DNA from: a candidate division BRC1 bacterium HGW-BRC1-1
GTDB lineage: Bacteria > Sumerlaeota > Sumerlaeia > Sumerlaeales > Sumerlaeaceae
DNA: 64,000 nucleotides
Direction of reading: 5' to 3'
Assembly: GCA_002842095.1 (NCBI GenBank)
Contig: PHCB01000004.1
Location: 100,931 to 164,930 of the forward strand
Numbering within the stretch: the stretch's first letter is position 1; each line of letters opens with the position of its first letter. The notes beneath the pieces are model-generated. The model ran no database searches. It was not told the DNA's origin and saw only the letters and a program-made list of their open reading frames with translations. Shown piece after piece: positions 50,016 to 58,502 of this stretch. The position numbers were made by a program, and so were the translations under genes.

Positions 50016-51723
50016 AGCCATGGCAGTAGTGCGCGTCAAACGCCGCCTGTTGCAGAACATCCTTCACCAGATACGCAGCCACGTCTGGATTCACGTCATC
50101 GCCGGTTTCTTCACCCTGTTTATGGTGGTCGGGCTTGGGGGTGGTTTCTTCTGGTTCCTCTTTCGGTTCCTTGTCCGCCAGGAGCCCTTCGGTCCCCCGC
50201 TCATGGAGCGCCTGCTGGCCATCGTGCTGCTGGCGTTTTTCTCCATGCTCATCTTTTCCAATCTCATCATCACGCTCACCACCACCTACATTTCCAAAGA
50301 GACAGAGTACCTGCTCACCCTCCCGTTGGCGTTCAGGAAACTGTTCGCGGTAAAGTTCACGGAGTCGGTGGTCTACAGTTCCTGGGCCTTCGTGCTACTC
50401 AGCATGCCGCTGTTCATTGCCTATGGCGCCGCGCGCCACGCCCACCCCGCGTTTTACCCGGCCTCGGTCATCATGGGGCTGCCCTTCCTTGTGATCCCGG
50501 CAGCAATCGGGGCGATGGTTACGATGCTTGTCAGCGCATATCTTCCGGCGCGAAAAGCGCGCAGCTACACCGTCATGTTACTTGCAGCCGCCATGATCAT
50601 CTCCGGTGGCATGGTGAAACTGATGGGGCTGCGCAACATGGTATCCAGCGCTAACTTCGAGGATTTCTCGCGCATTATGAACCTCCTCAATGCGGGTAGC
50701 ACCCCCCTCCTGCCTAATTATTGGTTGAGCCGCGGCATGGCCGCCGTGGCCGAAGGGAAGTTCCGCGAGGGAACCTACTGGTTTCTGATGCTCACATCCA
50801 CTGCCCTCATGGCCGTACAGATATGCCTGTGGATGGTCCCCCGGCTCTATTATCGCGGATGGGTTCTGGCCCGGGAGAGTGGCAGCCTGGTATCCAGCGG
50901 TGGCGAGAAATCCCCTCTCCGGGTAATCGACCGCCTCTTCACTCCCTTCTCATCTCCGGTGCGGGCATTGCTCTCGAAGGACATGCGAACGTTCCTACGC
51001 GACCCCGCCCAGTGGTCCCAGCTCATCATTCTTTTTGGCCTGCTCGTCTTCTACATCGCCAACATTCGGGGCATGTCGAAACAGCTTCAGGGCATCGACG
51101 TTTTCGTCAAACAATGGCCCACGATACTTTCGTTCTTCAACATGGGAGCCACCTGTTTCGTCATCTCCATCCTCACCACACGCTTCGTTTATCCGATGCT
51201 CAGCCTGGAGGGAAAGCAGTACTGGGTCATCGGACTGGCGCCCTTCCCGAAGGAAAAGCTGGTATGGGAGAAGTTTTGGCTGTGCGCTGTGACAACTGGA
51301 CTTATGGCACTGGTCTTAATCCTCTATTCGAACCAGGTGCTGAGCGTTCACCCCTACATTCGCGTCCTCAGCCTGATCACGGTGATGACGCTTACCATCG
51401 GGTTAACGAGTCTCTCGGTTGGGTTCGGCGCCATCTTCCCCAACTTCCAGCAGGACAATCCGGCCCGCATCGCCAACGGTCTTGGCGGAACCCTCAACAT
51501 CGTTCTCAGCCTCTTTTACATCACGGCAGTGATCGCTTTCAATTTCCCCATCGCGCTGGCCATGGGCAACCTTGCCGTGGGCGACTGGCCCGCTCTCGGG
51601 CGACTTCTCATCGGCCCGGCACTTCCCTTTCTTGCCGGGGTCGTCATCCTCAATGCCATGGTAATCGTGATGCCCATGGTCATCGGTTTGCGCCGCTGGA
51701 AAGCGATGGAATTTCACCTTTAA
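50005..51723 (+). CDS. ABC-2-type membrane permease (putative exporter, no ATPase adjacent)
   Basis: A 572-residue membrane protein with about twelve hydrophobic segments arranged as two halves. The sequence begins with a basic N-terminal helix, then long membrane segments. SKETEYLLTLPLAFRKLFAVKF near residue 95 and SKDMRTFLRDPAQWSQLIILF in the middle match the putative ABC exporter family of large ABC-2 permeases. TTG 50005 has AGGAG at 49993-49997, seven bases upstream, and overlaps the previous stop; ATG 50020 is the alternative. A partner ATPase is normally beside such permeases, but none is in the window. Confidence 0.78.
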   Translation: MPAEAMAVVRVKRRLLQNILHQIRSHVWIHVIAGFFTLFMVVGLGGGFFWFLFRFLVRQEPFGPPLMERLLAIVLLAFFSMLIFSNLIITLTTTYISKETEYLLTLPLAFRKLFAVKFTESVVYSSWAFVLLSMPLFIAYGAARHAHPAFYPASVIMGLPFLVIPAAIGAMVTMLVSAYLPARKARSYTVMLLAAAMIISGGMVKLMGLRNMVSSANFEDFSRIMNLLNAGSTPLLPNYWLSRGMAAVAEGKFREGTYWFLMLTSTALMAVQICLWMVPRLYYRGWVLARESGSLVSSGGEKSPLRVIDRLFTPFSSPVRALLSKDMRTFLRDPAQWSQLIILFGLLVFYIANIRGMSKQLQGIDVFVKQWPTILSFFNMGATCFVISILTTRFVYPMLSLEGKQYWVIGLAPFPKEKLVWEKFWLCAVTTGLMALVLILYSNQVLSVHPYIRVLSLITVMTLTIGLTSLSVGFGAIFPNFQQDNPARIANGLGGTLNIVLSLFYITAVIAFNFPIALAMGNLAVGDWPALGRLLIGPALPFLAGVVILNAMVIVMPMVIGLRRWKAMEFHL

Positions 51724-51884
51724 GTAGTCGATAACGCTTTGCCGGAAAACGCCTTGTTGGTTGACAGCATCACCTGAAACTATCCCACAATCCAAGTGTA
51801 TTAAGTAACAGCATGGGCTTCTGTTCAGCTTCTGCAAATCGCGCCGCTGGGCGCGTCGGTTGCCACAAGAATGGGAGGCATGAT

Positions 51885-52085
51885 ATGATGCTTACTCTGA
51901 TTGGTGGTTTAACGATCTCTCTCCTCGGAGCGATCATGTTGGGTTCTACCCGCCCCATCGTTCGCATGGCTGTGCGTAACCATACGGTTGTGGAACAGAT
52001 TGGCGGTAACGTCACCACGTGGCTCGCCCGTGGCGTGGGAACTGTTCTCATCATCCTCGGCCTGGTGACCATGATCGTTCGCTGA
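51885..52085 (+). CDS. Small two-segment membrane protein (66 residues)
   Basis: Not recognised. The protein begins MMLTLIGGLTISLLGAIMLG and ends with a second hydrophobic segment (GVGTVLIILGLVTMIV). A polar loop (about 25-45) joins them. GGGAGG at 51873-51878 lies six bases before ATG 51885, a strong Shine-Dalgarno that supports translation. It lies between an ABC-2-like permease and a glycosyltransferase on the same strand. It may be a small accessory subunit of an envelope complex; this is a guess from location. Confidence 0.62.
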   Translation: MMLTLIGGLTISLLGAIMLGSTRPIVRMAVRNHTVVEQIGGNVTTWLARGVGTVLIILGLVTMIVR

Positions 52086-52131
52086 GCCATGGACCTTGCG
52101 TTCCGGGGTTTGGCGCTCCAAACCAAACGCG

Positions 52132-52764
52132 ATGATTTCTGTTATCACTCCAACGTATAACCGCGCCCACTTACTTCCCCGGGCGATGGAATCTCTCATC
52201 CGGCAAACCTGCGAACAGTGGGAATGCATCGTTGTGGACGATGGCTCCACGGATAACACCGCTGACATCGTCGCTATTCTGTCTGCACGGGATGCGCGCT
52301 TTCGCGTGGTCCGCCAGGCCAACACCGGCCTCGCCTTCGCCCGCAATGCAGGAATCGAGGTGGCCGCAGGGCGCTACCTTACCTTCCTCGATTCCGATGA
52401 CGAATACGAACCCACCCATCTCGAACAGCGCCGGGCCGTGCTGGAGGCATCGCCGGACGTTGACCTGCTCCACGGCGGACTGCGCATCGTGGGAGGCAGC
52501 GAGTTCGTCCCCGACCGCGAGCAACCGGGCAAACAAATCGCCATCGCCGATTGTTATGTGGGAGGCACCTTCTTCATGCGCACTGAGGTAGCCCGCGTTC
52601 TGGGCGGTTTTCGTCGTCCGGATTTTGGCGACGATTTCGATTTCATGACCCGTGCTCTCACACGCTTCAAGGTGCAGCGGGTCGATTTTCCCACCTATAT
52701 CTATCACCGTGAAACCCCCGATGGCATGTGCAATGTGGAAGCGGCCCGACAAAAACCGATCTGA
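52132..52764 (+). CDS. Glycosyltransferase family 2
   Basis: A compact 210-residue GT-A enzyme. SVITPTYNRAHLLPRAMESL at the start, VVDDGSTDNTADIV and FLDSDDEYEP give the nucleotide-binding and DxD elements, and GGFRRPDFGDDFDFMTRAL is the usual acceptor-side motif with catalytic Asp. No membrane segments follow, so it is cytoplasmic. ATG 52132 starts at the conserved beta strand; the longer frame to 52096 adds nothing family-like. The donor and acceptor are unknown. Confidence 0.85.
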   Translation: MISVITPTYNRAHLLPRAMESLIRQTCEQWECIVVDDGSTDNTADIVAILSARDARFRVVRQANTGLAFARNAGIEVAAGRYLTFLDSDDEYEPTHLEQRRAVLEASPDVDLLHGGLRIVGGSEFVPDREQPGKQIAIADCYVGGTFFMRTEVARVLGGFRRPDFGDDFDFMTRALTRFKVQRVDFPTYIYHRETPDGMCNVEAARQKPI

Positions 52765-52873
52765 GCTACCTTCAGCGACAACACGAGGTTGTTGTTATCT
52801 CAACGCTTGAGAGTTGCAATTCCCGTATGCAGGAATCGGAATCATTCCAAAATTCACCTCGCGGCGGAGCCCC

Positions 52874-55456
52874 ATGACTTTGGCACCCAGCAAATTTCGC
52901 AACGGGATTTTCCTTTTATTTCTCCTGATCACCTTCGCGTCTAACATCGCGGGGGGATACCTGAATTATGTCATCTGGAGTGAGGGCGAACTTGGCAGGG
53001 ACCTCTATCGCACCCTCGCCCAGTCCTCCATGGGACTATACTTCGCTGCCGGTGGCGTGGCGATTCTGTGTATCCTGCTCACGGCTTTCACGTACATCCT
53101 CAGCTTTGATCACCATAGACCCGCCCGCCCCCGGCTTTGTATTTATCTGCTGTTGTTCTCCTTTTGTTTTTTCATCACAGCTTATCTGCTGGGCACGAAC
53201 GGCGTGCCCGCCGATAATATCCCCGCCTTCGTCGGTGGTGTTCTGGCCTCCCTTGTTCTTCCCCTGGTGGTTTTTCCCATCGAGAGCCAACTGGGCAAGA
53301 TTTCCCTGCGCTCCGCCCAGGCCCTTTTCCGCGGAGGTTCCATAGCTAAGGCATTGCGTGTGGTTCAATGGTCGCTTGCCCTCAGGCCGGCCAACAAAAC
53401 GGCCGAGGATCTCTACGGTCGTTGTTTGGCCGAAGCGGGGAACATGGAAGCGGCCCTGCCCATCCTCGAACGATCCCTCGGTGAAAACCCCGACAACCCT
53501 GATTTGCTGCGGTTGTTCTACGAACACTACGCCGGCAAACAGGACGCCAAACGGGAACTGGAGTTTTTGGAGCATCTCCAGAAGGTCCAACCAAAGCCGC
53601 GTCGATTCGAACGACTCGTGGAACTCTGGCGGGCCGACGGCCAGACCGAACGGGTGTTGACGGAACTGCAAAAGCTCCAGGGAGACGAACGCAAAGCCTG
53701 GCATCCGCTTATGGTCGAACTGTTATTCGAACTTGAGAAATACGACGAGGTCCCCGATCTGGCGCGAGAGCTCGAATTGTATGGGCCGCCCTTTACCGCC
53801 TCCATGGACTGCTGGGAAAAACTGGCCACCGCCCAGCCCCTCTCCCCCCTTCCGCTGGAAGCTCTTACCGGGCTTTACGACCGCTTGGGAAACCGCGCCA
53901 TGGCCATCCAATATCTGGAACAATTAACCAAACTTCATCCGGACGACCCATCCTTCCGGCGCAAACTCATCGCCCACTGTCGCGAAACCCACCAGACCGA
54001 TGCCGTCCGCCTCCATCAGGAAGAACTGGTCCGGCGTGGTCAGGCAAATACCCGCGAGAAGCTGGATGTGGCCAACGCCCTGTTCACCATGGCCGAACAT
54101 ACCAAACTTGAAAAAATGCTTCGGGGCGATCCCGACATGCTGGAAGATCCCATGGGAGCGTATCTGCTGGCGGCCATGCTTTTCGAAACGCGCCGATGGA
54201 GCGCGGCGCTGGATCAGGTACGCCGCGCCCGCCTGCTCGATCCCGAGAACGACGTGCGCTCACTGCTGCTCTCGCTGGAAAACCGCACCAAAGCGCGCAT
54301 CCTTGAGGACGAGCTTCAACAGTTTGGCGATCAGGTTCATTCCGCCCCGGACAACGAGGAACTCCAATTTTCCTACATTGATCGCCTGGTTGCCAGCCAC
54401 TCCTATGAGAAAGCCGTGTTGGAACTCGATCAGGTGCTTGAGCGGATGCCCGGCAAGCGCGACAAGATAACCGCCTCCATTGAACAGCTGCTCGAAAAGC
54501 ACGGGAACAACTTCCGCCTCATGGCCTATCTGGCCGACATACGTCTACGCGAAGGCAAGGCAGAGGCGGTGTTCGAACTTTATCGATCCATGGCAAGCGA
54601 GTCCATGACCCCCGACGACGTGCTGCGCGAGGGGGCCCAGAAGGTCCTCGATATCGAGCCGGGATACCTCCCCGCTCTCTTTACCATGGCCGAGGTCTCG
54701 GCGCACAGCGGAGATCACGAACAGGTTCTGACTCGACTTGGTGCCTTTCATGCTGCGGGCGGAGATATCTCTGACGCCACGGCTCGCCTGGAATTCGAGG
54801 CTTGTCGAAAATTAGGCCGCACCGAGGAAGCCATCGCAACCGGTGAAACACTGCTGCAGATGCACACCGATGACTTCGACCTGCTCCGGGAGATGGCGCA
54901 ACTTCTGGAAAAAGCAGAGAAGCTGGATGGGGCTTTGCGTTGCTATCACAAGCTGCACGACCACGCTCCCAATGACATCGAAATCAGTCGATCCATCGCC
55001 CGCGTTGAGCAGGTCATAAAGCGCAAGCGGTTGGATCTGCTGCTGAAACGGCTGACCACCGACACCAACCCCGGACCGATCCACGAAGAAATCGGCGACA
55101 TCTATCACGACTTCGGTCAGATGAACGATGCCATCGTCGCGTACCAAAAGGCCGCTCTGCGCCCCGAACTGCACGATGTGGCGACAACCAAGCTGGCATA
55201 CGTGCTGGCTCGCAAAGGCATGTATACCGAGGCTCAGGAAGCTCTTACCGAGGCTGAACTTCGTTTCGACCAAACCCCCGAGTTGCAGAAAAAAATGAAA
55301 ACCCTGATGTTCAAAACGGCCGAACTAATGGAAAACGATCGCCAGTTAGACATGGCGCTGGCAGTTTACAAACGCATCTTCCGGGTTGATGCAGGCTACC
55401 GCGATGTCGTGGAACGCATCGAGCGACTGCAACGACTCCATAAACCCGGGCGATAA
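52874..55456 (+). CDS. Large TPR protein with four N-terminal membrane segments
   Basis: An 860-residue protein. Four hydrophobic segments lie at about 10-30, 50-75, 88-105 and 118-138, followed by some 700 residues of helical tetratricopeptide-like repeats; clear units include LRVVQWSLALRPANKTAEDL, ALPILERSLGENPDNPDLL and AIVAYQKAALRPELHDVA. The arrangement, membrane anchor plus long TPR scaffold, recalls polysaccharide-assembly scaffolds such as PelE-type proteins, but no direct homology is claimed. ATG 52874 is preferred because the N-terminal signal-anchor follows at once and GGAG is close upstream. TTG 52814 is the longer alternative. Confidence 0.8.
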   Translation: MTLAPSKFRNGIFLLFLLITFASNIAGGYLNYVIWSEGELGRDLYRTLAQSSMGLYFAAGGVAILCILLTAFTYILSFDHHRPARPRLCIYLLLFSFCFFITAYLLGTNGVPADNIPAFVGGVLASLVLPLVVFPIESQLGKISLRSAQALFRGGSIAKALRVVQWSLALRPANKTAEDLYGRCLAEAGNMEAALPILERSLGENPDNPDLLRLFYEHYAGKQDAKRELEFLEHLQKVQPKPRRFERLVELWRADGQTERVLTELQKLQGDERKAWHPLMVELLFELEKYDEVPDLARELELYGPPFTASMDCWEKLATAQPLSPLPLEALTGLYDRLGNRAMAIQYLEQLTKLHPDDPSFRRKLIAHCRETHQTDAVRLHQEELVRRGQANTREKLDVANALFTMAEHTKLEKMLRGDPDMLEDPMGAYLLAAMLFETRRWSAALDQVRRARLLDPENDVRSLLLSLENRTKARILEDELQQFGDQVHSAPDNEELQFSYIDRLVASHSYEKAVLELDQVLERMPGKRDKITASIEQLLEKHGNNFRLMAYLADIRLREGKAEAVFELYRSMASESMTPDDVLREGAQKVLDIEPGYLPALFTMAEVSAHSGDHEQVLTRLGAFHAAGGDISDATARLEFEACRKLGRTEEAIATGETLLQMHTDDFDLLREMAQLLEKAEKLDGALRCYHKLHDHAPNDIEISRSIARVEQVIKRKRLDLLLKRLTTDTNPGPIHEEIGDIYHDFGQMNDAIVAYQKAALRPELHDVATTKLAYVLARKGMYTEAQEALTEAELRFDQTPELQKKMKTLMFKTAELMENDRQLDMALAVYKRIFRVDAGYRDVVERIERLQRLHKPGR

Positions 55457-55561
55457 TCTTCCGACGAGACATTCGGTCAAAGTGCTTGCAACAACTGTGA
55501 AATTCTTCAGAGATTCCATCACCCTTAATTTTTGCTCATTCTCAGCAGGACGGCTAACATC

Positions 55562-57238
55562 GTGAACTCTTTTATGCTTCCCAATGCCCACCCAGCGAAG
55601 ATTCGCTCTTTGCAGTATCTGCTCATGGCGGGCATCATTTCCTTCGTTGCATATTGCCCCGCTTCAGCCGGTGCTCAAACTCTTCAGATTGCCACGCCGG
55701 CACCAGTGGCCATAAGTCCACCGGCGGCAACAGCCCGTGGTGGCTCCGATGCGGCCGTTCAGGAAATGCGCCAGGCCGCCGGAAATGACGATATTGAAGC
55801 GCTGGCTCAAGCCATCCAAAAATTGGAAGCTCTCAATCCCTCGTACCCCAGCCTCAGTGTCTATCGCAGCATCCTTGAAAACAAGCGCAACAGTCTGAAT
55901 ACATCGGGCACCGTAGCCGGAGCGACTGCCTCCCGCGTGGTTACACCGCGTCCCACTCCCCGCCGCACCCCGGAGCCGACTCCCGTCGTCACTGCCGAAA
56001 CGAAACCGGCCCCACCGCCTCCCTCTTCTTACAGGAGCACCGATAGCGCATGGACCAGGTATCTGATCCCCGCCGCTATTGCCGTGGCCGTTCTGATGCT
56101 CCTTGCCATGGCAGTGAAAATGTTTCGACGCAAAAAGACCACTGCCACCGCGACGGCGACCGCTGCCATGGCGCCACCGGCTCCTCTGCCTCCCCCGATA
56201 GATTTGCTTTTTGACCCCAGCAAGAACGACGCTCTGGAGCAAACAGTCATCCCACCCACCGTGGACGAAAAACCCCTCGTTGAGGATGTAGCCCAGCAAT
56301 TCGCGTTCAACGTGTTGCCTTCGTCGGGCGCGATTACACCACCGCCGGCTTTCGACATCCCCGACGATGTTCCCTCCGAAACCAGCCGCACGCCCTCGTC
56401 CTTCGACGACCTGCCCACGGTCATTGAAACGCCGGGAATGATTGATGAACAGAAACCCCAGGGGGGTCAGCAATCTGCTCCACTTTCATCAGTTCCACAG
56501 GCGGATGATAACGATTTTGTTTCCTTTCAGGCCCTCGGACTTCACCCCCATGGAACAGAGCACGAGGACGTTTCATCGAGCCAGCCACCGCGTCTCAATT
56601 CCATCGATCTACCTTCCGAACCTGAAGACTTTTCCAGTGCTCGCGACGAGACGATCGCCATCTCTCCCGACAATATGATGGGCTCCATTACCCTCGATGA
56701 CATCTTCGAAACCCAGAACGAAACGAGTGATAAGCCTCCCCAGCCCGTGCCCTCTGACCGGGATCAGTCGGCGTCGGGGATCCCCACGATGAATCTGGGC
56801 GATGACGAGATGTCGGAAACTATCCCTTTCAACGCATCAACACCGCCACCGACTACAACTCCGCTGGCTCCGCTGGACGAAGAAACGCTTCACGGCATGG
56901 ACACGCTGATGATCAATCCGCCGGAAACGCCCGACTCCTCGCCTGCTCTCGATGAAACGATTCCCTTCGATATGCCTGCTGCCGTGGAGCCGCCACCCAT
57001 GCCTGCCGGCGACAATTTCTATCACTCGGGCGGAGCACCGGGGACCCCAGATGAGCGCAGCGAAAAAATGTTCCGCGAACAACTGGACAAGGGTCTCAAG
57101 GCCGTCGGTGATCGCGACTGGCGCCAGGCTGTGCATTATCTTTCCATCGCTGCCGCCATCCACCCGGAGGACGAAGCAGTTCGCAACCATCTGCGAAACG
57201 CTCGCGACGAAAAGAAACGCAGCGAAGGCGCCGGGTGA
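55562..57238 (+). CDS. Signal-peptide/TM protein with long disordered middle and C-terminal TPR
   Basis: A 558-residue protein. It begins with a signal-like segment (about 20-35), a short helical domain (about 65-110), then a proline-rich linker and one membrane segment (about 165-187, PAAIAVAVLMLLAMAVKMF) followed by basic residues. The long middle (about 200-490) is disordered and acidic, with repeated DETI-type motifs (for example DETIAIS, DETIPF). The end (about 500-555) is one TPR-like unit (RDWRQAVHYLSIAAAIHPED). GTG 55562 is chosen because AGGA lies upstream; TTG 55532 and ATG 55574 are alternatives. Its stop overlaps a 44-residue gene. Function unknown, scaffold-like. Confidence 0.72.
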   Translation: MNSFMLPNAHPAKIRSLQYLLMAGIISFVAYCPASAGAQTLQIATPAPVAISPPAATARGGSDAAVQEMRQAAGNDDIEALAQAIQKLEALNPSYPSLSVYRSILENKRNSLNTSGTVAGATASRVVTPRPTPRRTPEPTPVVTAETKPAPPPPSSYRSTDSAWTRYLIPAAIAVAVLMLLAMAVKMFRRKKTTATATATAAMAPPAPLPPPIDLLFDPSKNDALEQTVIPPTVDEKPLVEDVAQQFAFNVLPSSGAITPPPAFDIPDDVPSETSRTPSSFDDLPTVIETPGMIDEQKPQGGQQSAPLSSVPQADDNDFVSFQALGLHPHGTEHEDVSSSQPPRLNSIDLPSEPEDFSSARDETIAISPDNMMGSITLDDIFETQNETSDKPPQPVPSDRDQSASGIPTMNLGDDEMSETIPFNASTPPPTTTPLAPLDEETLHGMDTLMINPPETPDSSPALDETIPFDMPAAVEPPPMPAGDNFYHSGGAPGTPDERSEKMFREQLDKGLKAVGDRDWRQAVHYLSIAAAIHPEDEAVRNHLRNARDEKKRSEGAG

Positions 57239-57369
57239 CATCTGCTCCTCCCCCACCCGATGAAAACCCGCGCCCACCCCGATGGTTTATTCCTTCGATG
57301 ATTCTGGCCCTGTTGGCCGCTCTGGCCATTGTGGGAGTCATTGTAGGGCGTTTGCTGCTCTATTGGTAA
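57235..57369 (+). CDS. 44-residue single-pass membrane protein, coupled to the preceding gene
   Basis: A short gene missed by length cut-offs. GTG 57235 overlaps the preceding stop by four bases (GTGA), and the frame ends at TAA 57367-57369. The product has a short Pro/Asp/Arg-rich N-terminus (about 1-16) and a single 25-residue hydrophobic helix (MILALLAALAIVGVIVG) ending in Leu-Tyr-Trp. Positive residues precede the helix, so the N-terminus is likely inside. The exact 4-base overlap argues for translation by coupling. A double-receiver response regulator follows 54 bases later. Function unknown. Confidence 0.6.
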   Translation: MTSAPPPPDENPRPPRWFIPSMILALLAALAIVGVIVGRLLLYW

Positions 57370-57423
57370 CCCCGGCGCTGAGCCTTGACAGGTCAACCCG
57401 GTAAAGCCCAGTGTTGATCCATT

Positions 57424-58371
57424 GTGACTGAACGAATGCGCGTCCTGGTCGTGGATGATGAGCCGGACATGCTCTATATCATTACGGAATTGCTGCGCGG
57501 TGCCTATGAGGTGGACACGGCCCCCAGCAGCTACGAGGCACTTGAGCGAATCGGACAAGTTCTGCCCGACGCCGTGGTGATGGATATCAGTCTGACCGGG
57601 ATGGATGGCATCGACGCAGCCCGGGCTATCCGCAAAGACTCCCGCTTCCTCGACACCCCCATTTTGTTTCTGACCGCCCGCAACCATTCTGAAAAAATGA
57701 TTCAGGAACTGAAAGATGCCGGCGAGCGCGTGCTGCGAAAACCATTTGTGGCCTCGGAATTTCTGCAACAGATCGATGCCATGTTGCGTGACCGCGTCCC
57801 TGCATCGCGTCCCGCCGCTTTCGGTGCCATTCGAGCCGGGAATGCTCTGCCGAGGGATGCATCGTCGAAGCCGTTCAATGTAGGCGCCGAGCGCCCCCGC
57901 ACCCTCAGCGAGCAACTTGCAGATGCGGCCGCCGAGCCCCGCGTCAGAATTCTCGCCGTGGACGACGATGCCGACACCGTGGAATTTATCGGTTCCCTGC
58001 TGCGTCCGGACTACGAGTTTATCGGAACGATCGACTCTACCTCGGCCCCCGACAAGATCATTGCCTACCAGCCCGATGTCCTCCTGCTCGACATCAACAT
58101 GCCCCACCTGAATGGCTTTCACCTTTCCCATCTCATACGCCTGAACAAGCGCCTCAAGGGCGCAAAAGTTATTTTTGTTTCGTCCCGTTCTGACAGAGAA
58201 AGCGTGGAGCAAGCCTTCCGGCTGGGTGCTTGTGAATTCATCGAAAAGCCTTTCACGCCCGATCAACTCCGGCGGAAGATTCTCGAAGTCATCCAACGGC
58301 CGGACTTCCAGCGGAACAAGAAGCGGGTCGACTACAGGGAATTACAACGTCGCGAGGGTGAAATCACATGA
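57424..58371 (+). CDS. Response regulator with two receiver domains
   Basis: A 315-residue protein with two complete receivers joined by a linker (about 127-170). Receiver 1 (5-122) has D11/D12, phosphoacceptor D54 in VVMDISLTGMDG, T84 and K106. Receiver 2 (175-293) has D180/D181, D223 in LLLDINMPHLNG, S253 or S254, and K275. The basic C-terminus (about 295-315) is too short to be an output domain. Such proteins often act as phosphate relays or as scaffolds in chemotaxis and motility systems. The start may be GTG 57424 or ATG 57436. No kinase is next to it. Confidence 0.87.
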   Translation: MTERMRVLVVDDEPDMLYIITELLRGAYEVDTAPSSYEALERIGQVLPDAVVMDISLTGMDGIDAARAIRKDSRFLDTPILFLTARNHSEKMIQELKDAGERVLRKPFVASEFLQQIDAMLRDRVPASRPAAFGAIRAGNALPRDASSKPFNVGAERPRTLSEQLADAAAEPRVRILAVDDDADTVEFIGSLLRPDYEFIGTIDSTSAPDKIIAYQPDVLLLDINMPHLNGFHLSHLIRLNKRLKGAKVIFVSSRSDRESVEQAFRLGACEFIEKPFTPDQLRRKILEVIQRPDFQRNKKRVDYRELQRREGEIT

Positions 58372-58502
58372 CGTCCAATCGCTCCCTCCCATCCGCCTCA
58401 CTGTCTATTTTGCCCCATGCATGATGATGTTGCAGCACGCCTCGTAAATCTGAACATATCCCCTACAACTTGAAAAAGGCTCGAGGAGCAGAAGACCAAC
58501 TC

